64,000 bases of DNA, from contig JAEYOP010000031.1 in assembly GCA_023411575.1 (NCBI GenBank), positions 21,022 through 85,021 on the forward strand. The letters are read 5' to 3'. This stretch comes from Bacillota bacterium (lineage in GTDB: Bacteria; Bacillota; Clostridia; Acetivibrionales; DTU013). Under the pieces are notes generated by a model, which worked only from the letters and a program-made list of their open reading frames with translations, searched no databases and was not told where the DNA came from. Numbering within the stretch: the first letter of the stretch is position 1; each line of letters opens with the position of its first letter. The position numbers and the translations under genes are program-made. Shown here one piece after another: positions 25,772-34,396 of this stretch.

Positions 25772-25803
25772 TTCGTTGTGGCGCAATTCCCTGAAACGCA
25801 CAA

Positions 25804-25826
25804 AGGCGGGACATATCGTCCCGCCT
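25804..25826. terminator. Hairpin between the small gene and the NagB-like gene
   Basis: Perfect 9-bp GC-rich stem (25804-25812 / 25818-25826), 5-base loop, lying between the two convergent stops. The minus-strand side continues TTTGTGCGTTT, so it best serves the NagB-like gene. Confidence 0.6.
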
Positions 25827-25846
25827 CAAACCAGTTGTTCAAAGAA

Positions 25847-26581
25847 CTACAGTTTAAAAGCCAAGGCTGCCGAAGACTCGTCCAGAAACAGGTTCCAGTC
25901 CTTATGCGTTTTCAGTATGGTTGCCGGCACAGTATTGGAAACCTCCCCGGACAAGGTATTCTTCACCGCTTCCGCTTTCACTTTATGAGGTACGCATGAG
26001 ACAATAACCTCACTGTCCATTATCTGGCGGACCGTCATGGAGATTGCCCGCCTGGGCACATCCTCAAGGGTCGGGAACCAGCCTTCCCCCAATTGCTGCC
26101 TTCTGCACTTCTCGTCGAGCTCTACAACGATATAGGCTTCCCTTGTATCAAAGTCCGCCGGCGGGTCATTAAAAGCAATATGCGCATTCTCGCCGATCCC
26201 GATCAGGGCAAGGTCAATCGGCGCTTTCCGGATTTCCCGGCTCAGCGCTTCGATATTTTCCGCAACGTTCCCCTCCCCGTTGACATAGTGGACCTTCTTC
26301 AGGTTAATCCTGCTGACGAACCGCTCCTCCAAATACTTCCGGAAGCTGGCGGGATGCGTAACCGGCATATTGTAATATTCGTCCAGATGAAACATCTCCA
26401 CCTTGCTCCAATCCACATCCTCCTTCACCAGTGCAGTTAACGTATCAAACTGGGATGCCCCCGTCGATAGGATGATCCTGGCGGCCCCTTTCTCCCGTAT
26501 TATCCGTCCGAGTACCGCCGCGCAGAACTCCGCCGCCGCCTTGCCAAGCTCCCCGGAATTTTTCGAAACTTGTATTCTCAC
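25847..26581 (-). CDS. NagB-family sugar-phosphate isomerase/deaminase, paralogue 1
   Basis: 244 aa, the size of glucosamine-6-phosphate deaminase. Visible: STGASQ (phosphate loop), FHLDEYYNMP with the catalytic Asp, and GIGENAHIAFNDPP, which aligns with the GxGxNGHIxFNEP motif. Compared with that consensus the Gly before His is Ala and the catalytic Glu after FN is Asp, which may mean an altered substrate. The start is GTG 26581 after AGGAGGAAT. It is the last gene of the cluster SBP-permease-permease-TIM barrel-NagB2-NagB1. Role in conversion of an amino-sugar phosphate is inferred. Confidence 0.82.
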   Translation of the reverse strand: MRIQVSKNSGELGKAAAEFCAAVLGRIIREKGAARIILSTGASQFDTLTALVKEDVDWSKVEMFHLDEYYNMPVTHPASFRKYLEERFVSRINLKKVHYVNGEGNVAENIEALSREIRKAPIDLALIGIGENAHIAFNDPPADFDTREAYIVVELDEKCRRQQLGEGWFPTLEDVPRRAISMTVRQIMDSEVIVSCVPHKVKAEAVKNTLSGEVSNTVPATILKTHKDWNLFLDESSAALAFKL

Positions 26582-26611
26582 AGATATTCCTCCTTTTATA
26601 ATTGGAATGCG

Positions 26612-27376
26612 TTATAATAAGCTTGCGCTCTCGCTGTCCAAAAACAGTACGGCATTCGGATGCCGCCGCAGAATGGATGCGGGACAAGCCGTTTCCACAG
26701 GCCCCTTCAAGGTAAGTGCGACCGCCCTGGCCTTTGTAAGGAACGGCGTGGTGCAAATAACGGTTTTCGCGCTCATCAGAGCCGGCAAGGTCACGGTAAA
26801 AGCCCGGTCCGGCATCTGTCCGGGGCTGTCGTAGTTTTTATGCTGCACCAGCTGGTTTTTGGAAACCGGATCGATCTCCACCGGCTTTACAAACACCGGA
26901 TCATTAAAATCGGCAATGTGCGGTTCATTGAACGCCAGGTGCCCGTTATCGCCGATCCCCACAAAGGAGATGTCCACGGGATGGCTTTTGAGCAGGCCCT
27001 CGTACCGCCGGCATTCGGCTTCCGGATCAGGGGCCAGGGGATTCATGAAATAAGTCGCTTTAAAAGGGGTCGTTTTGAAAAAATATCCGAGCAGTTGAAT
27101 GCTCAGCCGGTGTTCGTCCCCTTCCGGAAGACCGATGTATTCATCCACGTGAAAGAGGTTCACCTTGCTCCACTCGATCCCCTCAGCCGCTTCCAGGGCA
27201 CGCATCATACTTTCCTGGGAGCGCGCCGTGGAAACCAGGATATTCACTTCGTCCTGTTTTTCGCACAGCTCCCTCAGCACCTTTGCTCCGTATTCGGCAG
27301 ACGCCTGTCCCATGGCCTCCATTGTATCGTAAATCTCCAGCTTCAACAGATCTTTCATTTCTTTCTTTATTAACAT
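26612..27376 (-). CDS. NagB-family sugar-phosphate isomerase/deaminase, paralogue 2
   Basis: 254 aa. Motifs: VSTARSQESM in place of the usual STGxTP phosphate loop, LFHVDEYIGLP with the catalytic Asp, and VGIGDNGHLAFNEP with the catalytic His and Glu intact. It diverges strongly from the neighbouring paralogue at 25847, so the pair is not a recent duplication and may act on different intermediates or as a heteromer. AAAGGA precedes the ATG. Located 30 bases upstream of paralogue 1. Confidence 0.85.
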   Translation of the reverse strand: MLIKKEMKDLLKLEIYDTMEAMGQASAEYGAKVLRELCEKQDEVNILVSTARSQESMMRALEAAEGIEWSKVNLFHVDEYIGLPEGDEHRLSIQLLGYFFKTTPFKATYFMNPLAPDPEAECRRYEGLLKSHPVDISFVGIGDNGHLAFNEPHIADFNDPVFVKPVEIDPVSKNQLVQHKNYDSPGQMPDRAFTVTLPALMSAKTVICTTPFLTKARAVALTLKGPVETACPASILRRHPNAVLFLDSESASLL

Positions 27377-27397
27377 AACACTCGTCCTTTCATTAAA

Positions 27398-28306
27398 TTA
27401 TATTTCAATCTCCAGCCCGACCTTCCGCGCCATTTTCAGAATAAAATCGGCGGAATCCAGCAAATCCTGCCGAAGGGTCTCGGACGCAGTCAAATCAATG
27501 CCCAGATAGCCGTTATACTCCGCTTCCTTCAGCAGGCGGAAAAATTCATCCCAGTCGATCGTGCCTTTTCCAACCGGGATATGCCTCACATTGGAGGGAT
27601 CATTGTCGGAAATGTGGATGTTGGCGAAATGGCCCTCCAGCTTTTTCAGGGCCAGCGGAACGCATTCCCGGCCGGCCGAAAAATGGCCGGTGTCGAAATT
27701 GCCTTTGAAATTCGGCCGGTCCACCTCCATAATAAGGCGGAGCAGCGCATCCGCCGAACAGACGGTTTCGCCTATCCGGGGCTCCATCAGGATCACCCTG
27801 TCGGCTGCCAGATCGGCGCAGGCCCTGCAGGATTCGACCAATGCACTCCAGACCGCATTCCAGGAGAAGCCGGCAGGAATCCGGACGGAAAACCGATCCT
27901 TGATCGTATATTTTTCCCCCAGCGCATAGGGCCGTCCAGCCGGATATTCGACCGGCGGCGCATAGCTGGCCAGATGGAAGGTTTCCGCCCCAAGCTCGCG
28001 GCCGAGCTGCGCCATCCGGCGGAACCGTTCCAGGGCCGCAGCCCGGCGGTCCTTGTCCAAAGCCACCAATTCCGGGTCAACAATGCAAAAATTGTGAACA
28101 TGAATGTCATTTGCCGACAGCGCTTCGAGGAACTCCTCCTTATGGGCGAGGACTCCTTCCGCATGCTGCTGCCCGAGCGCCTCCATTTCAAGGAAATGAA
28201 AGCCCATGGACCGGATGTCGGAGAGCGCCTTGACGTCGTCCTCCCAGGCCGGCGGGTAGCCGTAGGCAGATATGGTGTAAAGATAAGTAATTCCGATTCG
28301 AACCAT
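27398..28306 (-). CDS. Sugar phosphate isomerase/epimerase (AP-endonuclease-2-like TIM barrel)
   Basis: 302 aa. IolE/UlaE-type xylose-isomerase-like barrel with metal-binding residues suggested by EMEAL (Glu), ILMEPRIGETV (Glu), KGNFDTGHFS (Asp/His), NIHISDNDPS (His) and GYLGIDLT (near the C-terminus). Such enzymes isomerise or epimerise ketoses and amino sugars. AAAGGAGGATT precedes the ATG. It lies between the importer genes and the two NagB paralogues, so it likely prepares the imported sugar for the NagB-type step. Exact reaction unknown. Confidence 0.82.
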   Translation of the reverse strand: MVRIGITYLYTISAYGYPPAWEDDVKALSDIRSMGFHFLEMEALGQQHAEGVLAHKEEFLEALSANDIHVHNFCIVDPELVALDKDRRAAALERFRRMAQLGRELGAETFHLASYAPPVEYPAGRPYALGEKYTIKDRFSVRIPAGFSWNAVWSALVESCRACADLAADRVILMEPRIGETVCSADALLRLIMEVDRPNFKGNFDTGHFSAGRECVPLALKKLEGHFANIHISDNDPSNVRHIPVGKGTIDWDEFFRLLKEAEYNGYLGIDLTASETLRQDLLDSADFILKMARKVGLEIEI

Positions 28307-28324
28307 TGAAATCCTCCTTTTGCA

Positions 28325-29164
28325 CTATCCTTTCAAGCCGGAAGTGGATATGCCTTCTACGAAATATTTCTGGGCCGAGAAAAACAGCAGGACGCATGGC
28401 ACCATGCTGACTACGGCCATTGCAAGGATGCCGCTCCAGTTGGCCGCCTCGGAAGTATCCATGGCCATTCGGAGCGCAAGGCTTACGGTGAACTTTTTTA
28501 CGGAATTGATGTAAATAAGGGAATTGAAAAAGTCCTCCCAGGTCCAGATCGACTGGAATAGCGCGGCGGATATAATAGCCGGCTTGCAAAGCGGAAGCAT
28601 TATGCGCACCAGGATGGTGAAAGCATTACACCCGTCTATTTTAGCCGACTCATCCAGTTCGAAGGGAATGGAGCGGAAAAACTGAATCAGCATGTAGATG
28701 AAAAAGGGCGTACAGGCGAACAGGGCCGGCATGGTAAAGGTCTTGTAGGTATCCAGCCACCGGAGGTTTCGGAATAAAAGATAACGGGGAATGATCAATA
28801 CCGCGTTCGGCAGGATCAGGGTGGAAATCATAATGGAAAACAGCAGCTTTTTGAACGGAAAGCGGAAGCGTGCAAAACCGTAAGCGACTAAAACACTGGA
28901 AAGCACAGTAAAAACGACGGTAGGAATTACCAGCTCCAGGCTGTTTTTCAGGAATACACCGAAGTGCAACTGCCCGTGGCCCTTCCAGCCCGAGACATAG
29001 GCCTCGAAATTGATTCTGCTTGGCAGGATGTTTACATTTCCAAAAATTTCGTTATTGGGCTTGAAAGAGGCAAAAACCATCCAGATCAAGGGGAATATCA
29101 TGATGACTCCAACTATAAACAATGCCACATAACTGCCGAACTGCCGGATTGTCTTCTTTCTCAT
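28325..29164 (-). CDS. CUT1 ABC transporter permease, MalG-like
   Basis: 279 aa, six membrane segments, EAA loop FELDESAKIDGCNAFTILVRIMLPLCKP, C-terminus FVEGISTSGLKG typical of MalG/UgpE-type permeases. The start overlaps the end of the MalF-like gene by four bases. Pairs with the product of the preceding gene; no ATPase gene is in the cluster. Confidence 0.9.
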   Translation of the reverse strand: MRKKTIRQFGSYVALFIVGVIMIFPLIWMVFASFKPNNEIFGNVNILPSRINFEAYVSGWKGHGQLHFGVFLKNSLELVIPTVVFTVLSSVLVAYGFARFRFPFKKLLFSIMISTLILPNAVLIIPRYLLFRNLRWLDTYKTFTMPALFACTPFFIYMLIQFFRSIPFELDESAKIDGCNAFTILVRIMLPLCKPAIISAALFQSIWTWEDFFNSLIYINSVKKFTVSLALRMAMDTSEAANWSGILAMAVVSMVPCVLLFFSAQKYFVEGISTSGLKG

Positions 29165-30096
29165 GCGCCTCTCCCCCCATCCTCGTAATGCGTCCAGGTC
29201 GCGCTGGACCGGAACAAGATACCGGTAATAGCAATCATAATCACAAACAGAATCCAGGAAAGTGCCGATGCATAGCCCATTTTAAAATAGGAAAACGCAT
29301 TCTCGTACAGCAGCATTCCATACAAATACGTTGCGTTGGCAGGCCCGCCCTTGGTAATCAGCATGGCCGGGGTGAAATCCTGGAATCCGCCGATGAGCTG
29401 CATGACCAGGTTGAAAAAAATGATCGGCGAAAGCATGGGGAACGTAATTTTGAAAAACGTGCGGATCCGGCTCGCGCCGTCGATGCGGGCCGCCTCATAC
29501 AACTCCGGCGGGACATTCTTCAAGCCGGCCAGAAACAGCACCATGGAGGACCCAAACTGCCACACGGTCAGCAAACTGATGGTAAACAGGGCATACCGGG
29601 TGTCGCCGATCCAATCCGGCCCGGTGATCCCCAGAAGAGCCAGCAGGCTGTTGATGTATCCCTGCTTGGTAAAAAGGAACCGCCACAAAACCGCCACCGC
29701 CACACTGGCTCCCAATATGGAAGGAAGATAGTACAGCGTGCGGAAAAAAGCGATGAACCGGGTCTTCATGTTGAGCAGCATGGCAATTCCAAGGGCGACC
29801 ATGAGCTTGAGCGGTACCGAAATGGCTACGTATGCGAAGGTAACCAGAAGGGATTTTTGAAACTTCATGTCGCTGGAAAAAGCCTGGATATAATTATGAA
29901 GTCCTGTAAAGACGGGTTTTCGAATCATGTCATAGTTGGTCATGGAATAGTACAGCGAGCTTAGCAAAGGAAACAACTGAAAGAAAAGAAATCCAAGGAT
30001 CCACGGCGCGATAAAAAGGAGTCCGATATACTGATAATCCGCGTTACTTTTCCTTTTGCGCCGGCTGCGCCCGACCAATTCAACGGTATGTGCCAT
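29161..30096 (-). CDS. CUT1 ABC transporter permease, MalF-like
   Basis: 311 aa, six membrane segments after a basic N-terminus (GRSRRKRKSN). EAA loop PPELYEAARIDGASRIRTFFKITFPMLSP. AGGGGAGATT precedes the ATG. Lies 80 bases after the binding-protein gene. Confidence 0.9.
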   Translation of the reverse strand: MAHTVELVGRSRRKRKSNADYQYIGLLFIAPWILGFLFFQLFPLLSSLYYSMTNYDMIRKPVFTGLHNYIQAFSSDMKFQKSLLVTFAYVAISVPLKLMVALGIAMLLNMKTRFIAFFRTLYYLPSILGASVAVAVLWRFLFTKQGYINSLLALLGITGPDWIGDTRYALFTISLLTVWQFGSSMVLFLAGLKNVPPELYEAARIDGASRIRTFFKITFPMLSPIIFFNLVMQLIGGFQDFTPAMLITKGGPANATYLYGMLLYENAFSYFKMGYASALSWILFVIMIAITGILFRSSATWTHYEDGGRGA

Positions 30097-30176
30097 AGAG
30101 CAATCTCCCCTTAGGAATGATTCGGGTCCGGGCAGAATTCGTCCCGAATCCGCCCGAACCCTTTAGTCTTTTAGTC

Positions 30177-31538
30177 TTATTGCGGTTGTGCGGTTTTCAA
30201 AGCATCCAGCTTTTCCTGTGTACGTCGGAGCAGCGTCTCAGCAGCTTGTTCCGGCGTGTGCTTGCCAAAAGCGACGTTCTGGAATTCATCCATCAGGAAG
30301 GAGAAGATTTCCGCATCCCCCATAACAAACGGATTGGCCGCCGACGGATTGGACATGGTACGGTCTACAGCCTGCTTGAGGTCGGCGTTGATGAGGTTCA
30401 TGTCCAGCAGGGTCTTCTGTGAGCTCTTTGAAGTGGGTACGCTGCGGCAGTCCTTCAAAATGGCGGCCGCTTCCGGACTGTTGAGGAACCAGTTCAGGAA
30501 TTTCGAGCTTTCGGCCGGATATGCCGTAGCCGCATTCAACGACATGATATGGGCGGGGCGGAACCGCATGCTGAGGTCCTTGCCATCCTTAACAACCGGT
30601 ACGCTCATGGTAATGACCGGATCGGTAATCGTTCCCTTCCACATGTTGAGCTTGCTGATCCAGTCCACATAACCGCCGATTTTCCCGCTCTTCCATGCGG
30701 GGCTCTGGTCCATGGCGGATATATAGGGCTGCACCTCTCCCAACGGCAGGCTGGTGCCGGACTCATACAGCTTTTTGAGCACGGTATACGCTTCCGTCAT
30801 ATCCTCTTTTGTCGCATTGATCGTAAAGTTATCCGTTATCCAGGGCTGTCCGGTTTTCATCCGGTAATATTCCTCGACGAAATACTCCGCCTCCACAGGG
30901 TCCCAGGCAGTCAGATAGGCCGTCGGATCCTGTTCATGGATGCGTTGTCCCGCTTCTATGAAAGTATCCCATGTAAACTGGGTGTTCGGATCTATTCCGA
31001 ACTTGTCGAGAAAGGCTTTATTGACGACAAAAGCAGAGCCGTTGGTTCCGGAAGGCAGGCCGAGCACTTTTCCGTTAACCGAGCAGAAGCTGTCGACAAT
31101 TTTCTGATCAAACTGCGTAAAATCGAAATCGGCATTGCCCTTGATATCCATAAGCAGATCGCTCTGCGCCAGGTTTCCGAGCCATGGGGGATCCACCTGG
31201 ATGATGTCCGGGGCGGTTTTACCGGCCAGCTGGGTCATCATTTTCTGTTGATAACCGTCCATGCCCTGGTATTCGCCTTCAATCGTGATATTGGGATTCA
31301 GTTCATGATATTTTGCCAACGCCTCTAAAGTGGCCTGATGGCGCGAATCTCCGCCCCACCATGAAAACCGCAGGGAAATGGGTTCGCCGGATGCGGGGGC
31401 AGTCGCCTGGATGGTTTCGGAGGCTTGCACGCTGGAGTCCGTTCCGGCTGCCGGCGCCGCAGTCCCGCAGCCGCTGAGCAGGCTGAAAGCCAGTAGTCCT
31501 ACACATAACAGGTACAAAACGCTTTGTTTCTTTTTCAT
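30177..31538 (-). CDS. Extracellular sugar-binding lipoprotein (family 1 SBP)
   Basis: 453 aa from ATG 31538, chosen because GGGAGG lies 8-10 bases upstream (an ATG six codons earlier overlaps that site). Signal peptide with lipobox LLSGC, Cys near residue 22, followed by an Ala/Thr/Ser linker. The mature part has the family 1 SBP pattern (LRFSWWGGDSRHQATLEAL, KTAPDIIQVDPPWLG). First gene of the amino-sugar-like import and breakdown unit, directly upstream of its two permeases, and preceded by the YesM/YesN pair that may control it. Confidence 0.9.
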   Translation of the reverse strand: MKKKQSVLYLLCVGLLAFSLLSGCGTAAPAAGTDSSVQASETIQATAPASGEPISLRFSWWGGDSRHQATLEALAKYHELNPNITIEGEYQGMDGYQQKMMTQLAGKTAPDIIQVDPPWLGNLAQSDLLMDIKGNADFDFTQFDQKIVDSFCSVNGKVLGLPSGTNGSAFVVNKAFLDKFGIDPNTQFTWDTFIEAGQRIHEQDPTAYLTAWDPVEAEYFVEEYYRMKTGQPWITDNFTINATKEDMTEAYTVLKKLYESGTSLPLGEVQPYISAMDQSPAWKSGKIGGYVDWISKLNMWKGTITDPVITMSVPVVKDGKDLSMRFRPAHIMSLNAATAYPAESSKFLNWFLNSPEAAAILKDCRSVPTSKSSQKTLLDMNLINADLKQAVDRTMSNPSAANPFVMGDAEIFSFLMDEFQNVAFGKHTPEQAAETLLRRTQEKLDALKTAQPQ

Positions 31539-31666
31539 GTTTTTCCTCCCTTTCATTCATGTGAAGATGGTTTCATTCTAGCAAAAGTCCTACTTTTACT
31601 CCATCTCCTCACCTGACATTTCCTATCCTTATTCGCCAACTTTCGAAAGCAGAGGATGTTTTGGCC

Positions 31667-33445
31667 TTATCCCTCCGACAGGATCTCCTTCTCTTCGGAA
31701 AGGCTGATGTGAATTGCGGTCCCCCAACCGTATCGGCTCCTTACCTTGAGGCTGTATTTTTCACCATACATGAGCTGCAGCCTTTTATGGGTATTAAGCA
31801 GCCCGATGTGCTCCGAATATTTCTCTCCCGTCAATAGTCTCCTTTTCAGTTCCTGGAGCTTTTCACGCTTCATTCCGATCCCATTGTCAATAATGGAAAT
31901 GTGAAGCACCTGGCCCGCCAGGAATATTTTCACCTTGATATAGCCCGTACCTCCCTTTTCTTTGATCCCATGGTAGATCGAATTTTCGATGTTCGGCTGG
32001 AACAGGAGCTTGATCACTTTATAGTTCAATATATTTTCATCGTACTGCCAGAGCACGCGGAATTTGTCCTTATACCGCATTTTCTGTATTTCAATGTAGC
32101 TCCGGGTATTCCGGATTTCTTCCTCCAGCGTAACCGTGCCATTGTAGTCTCCCAGGGAATAGTGCAATATATCCGAAAGGTATTCCACCATGTTGCTGAC
32201 GTCGTTTTGTCCCCCGGTCAGATTAATGGACTTCCAAAAAATCGTTCTCAGGGTATTGGATAAAAAATGCGGGTTGATTTGCGCCTGAAGCGCCAGCATC
32301 TCCATCGCCTTGAGCCTGTATTTCTTCTCCGACAGCTGCACCTTGAGGTAACTTTGCTCAATAAAGGTTTTGATGATGTTTTGTAAAATGTAGCTGTACT
32401 CATCCGCTATCTTCGGCGGCAGCGGAGGGATGGGCGTTCCCTTTTCGGCCGACTCAAGAGTCGCTACTATTGTCGTAAGGTTGTTGTAGTTCCTTTTTGA
32501 AAAATAGTACGTCAATAATAAGCCAAGGGCAAAAGAGATGAAAAGAAGAATAACGGTCATGGAAACAAGCTGGATCGGCAATTCGTAGAAGCTCCCCTTC
32601 GGTATGACGGACACATAGCTCAGCCCGTATTTGTCCGAATTGATATGGGAAACGATATAAGTGCCGTCCGCCTGTTCCAGTTCAAAGAAGGACGCCGGGC
32701 TGGAAACAATTTTCCCGATGTCGAACCGGCCGGCCACGGTATTGTTCGTGCTGGCTATAATCTTCCGGTTCTGGTCGATTATGAAAACTTCCTGCTGGGG
32801 AAAGTAAATCAGGCTGTTGAGCATTTTCTCGATATGGGTGCGTTTGACGTTCAGTACCACCACGCCTTCCGCTTTTCTGACCCCGGGCCTGTAAAACTTC
32901 CTATAGACCGAGACCAGCGGCGTGCCGGACTGCTCAAATTCAAACTGCTTCACACTTCGGGATTCGACAAAAAGATCCTCCTTGTCCTTCATCCCGAGAA
33001 AGGTCCGATACCAGGACGTGTCGATCCAGGTGCTCAGATTGGCGATGCCTTTATTGGATGCGAGAAAGGTTCCGCTGTTATTGACAAAATAAACGTACAT
33101 GGACTGTATATACGGCTTGGAATTCGCCGGAGGATTCAGCATGTCCATAAACACATTGTATTCGTCAATATTGTTAAGATTCCATTCCTTGTTTTCCAAT
33201 AGAAAACGGAGTCTGGAGATGAACGGCGCGTTATAGTTGAAATTGATGCTCAACGCGTCCAATTCGTTGAACATCAATTCGACCGTATCCCTGGTCTGAT
33301 TCAGCATCTTGATATTGTTGTTGTCAATATCGTTCCGGAGGTACCGCTGGGTTATGGAGATGGAAAAGGTCCCCAATATCAGCAAGGGGATCAGCAGCGG
33401 CAGCGTAAACAATAAAAGATTCTTGACGAAGAACTTTTTTTTCAT
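31667..33445 (-). CDS. Sensor histidine kinase, YesM family
   Basis: 592 aa. Two membrane helices (about 8-32 and 288-310) flank an extracellular dCache-like sensor domain; then a HAMP-like linker, the His_kinase domain with phospho-His in AQINPHFLSNTLRTIFW (about residue 398-414), and a HATPase_c domain with LLFQPNIENSIYHGI and SIIDNGIGM. The pattern is that of LytS/YesM kinases which usually regulate nearby carbohydrate transporters. It lies directly after the YesN-like regulator (25-base gap) and upstream of the SBP. Confidence 0.92.
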   Translation of the reverse strand: MKKKFFVKNLLLFTLPLLIPLLILGTFSISITQRYLRNDIDNNNIKMLNQTRDTVELMFNELDALSINFNYNAPFISRLRFLLENKEWNLNNIDEYNVFMDMLNPPANSKPYIQSMYVYFVNNSGTFLASNKGIANLSTWIDTSWYRTFLGMKDKEDLFVESRSVKQFEFEQSGTPLVSVYRKFYRPGVRKAEGVVVLNVKRTHIEKMLNSLIYFPQQEVFIIDQNRKIIASTNNTVAGRFDIGKIVSSPASFFELEQADGTYIVSHINSDKYGLSYVSVIPKGSFYELPIQLVSMTVILLFISFALGLLLTYYFSKRNYNNLTTIVATLESAEKGTPIPPLPPKIADEYSYILQNIIKTFIEQSYLKVQLSEKKYRLKAMEMLALQAQINPHFLSNTLRTIFWKSINLTGGQNDVSNMVEYLSDILHYSLGDYNGTVTLEEEIRNTRSYIEIQKMRYKDKFRVLWQYDENILNYKVIKLLFQPNIENSIYHGIKEKGGTGYIKVKIFLAGQVLHISIIDNGIGMKREKLQELKRRLLTGEKYSEHIGLLNTHKRLQLMYGEKYSLKVRSRYGWGTAIHISLSEEKEILSEG

Positions 33446-33469
33446 GCCCTTTCCCCCTCCTTCCGCAGA

Positions 33470-34219
33470 TTATTCTTTTTCGATATTCTTCCTGTTCCGG
33501 TAATCCCTCGGATTCATACCGAAATAATTCTTAAAGGCGCGGGTAAAATTAAAGGAATTGCTGTATCCGACCATATCGCTTATTTCATAGGTTTTGAACC
33601 GGATATCGTCCAGAAATTCCGAAGCCTTTATCATCCGGACCTCCGTCAGATAATCCGAGAAATTCATTCCCGTATTTTTCTTGAAGAATTTGCTGATATA
33701 GTCGGGGCTCATATTGACCTTCTTTGTTAATTCCTCAAGGCTGGCATCCTTGTAATGCTCCTCGACGTACTTTTTAATAGCGGAAATGATCTTTTCGTTA
33801 TAATTCAGATTATTTTCCGGCCGGGTTTTATCGCTGGCATTCTCACCGTCCAGCTCGCTCTTGATCTTCTCAAATACCCGGATAAGTTCGTTGTAATTCG
33901 TAGACTTCAGGATATAGCTCTTGACGCCGTATTCCAATGCCTTCTGGGCATATTCGAAGTCCTTGTGGGCGCTGAAAAAGATGACCTTTGTTTTGAACTT
34001 TTCTTCGCTCAACAGGTTTGCCAGCTCAATTCCGGACATAATCGGCATAATAATATCGCAAAGAATCACGTCCACCGCATTGGACCGCACAAATTCAAAA
34101 GCCTGCCTGCCATTTTCCGCCTGTCCGACCACCTCGAACCCCAGCGCCTTCCATGGGAAAAAATTGCACAGTCCGTTCCGGATTTCATATTCATCCTCAG
34201 TAATCAGGAGCTTATACAT
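33470..34219 (-). CDS. Response regulator with AraC-type DNA-binding domain, YesN family
   Basis: About 249 aa. REC domain at the N-terminus (LLITEDEYEIRNGL, phospho-acceptor in VDVILCDIIMP at about residue 53-63, KSYILKSTN) and a C-terminal AraC double HTH (YVEEHYKDASLEELTKKVNMS, SDMVGYSNSFNFTRAFKNYFGMNP). The start MYKLLIT at 34219 is preferred over ATG 34240 because AAAGGA lies 12 bases upstream. Partner of the YesM-like kinase; expected target is the SBP/permease operon downstream. Confidence 0.92.
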   Translation of the reverse strand: MYKLLITEDEYEIRNGLCNFFPWKALGFEVVGQAENGRQAFEFVRSNAVDVILCDIIMPIMSGIELANLLSEEKFKTKVIFFSAHKDFEYAQKALEYGVKSYILKSTNYNELIRVFEKIKSELDGENASDKTRPENNLNYNEKIISAIKKYVEEHYKDASLEELTKKVNMSPDYISKFFKKNTGMNFSDYLTEVRMIKASEFLDDIRFKTYEISDMVGYSNSFNFTRAFKNYFGMNPRDYRNRKNIEKE

Positions 34220-34354
34220 ATCAACCGTCATTCCTTTCACCGTCAGCCGCGTCTCTAAAACGGTATTTTGTTGCCGGTTACTTCGATTCTATGATATTTG
34301 TCCATGCTTTACAAGAAGTTATTGATTTTTTTCTATTGCCAATCCTGCCCTGCT

Positions 34355-34387
34355 CGCAAAAAAACCACCTTAAGGGTGGTTTTTGCG
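34355..34387 (-). terminator. Terminator of the DUF2087/GIY-YIG gene
   Basis: CGCAAAAA...CCACC / GGTGG...TTTTTGCG inverted repeat with a TTAAG loop, directly after the stop at 34397 on the minus strand; T-rich on both sides, so it may also act on plus-strand transcripts. Confidence 0.7.
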
Positions 34388-34396
34388 AATCGCGAT

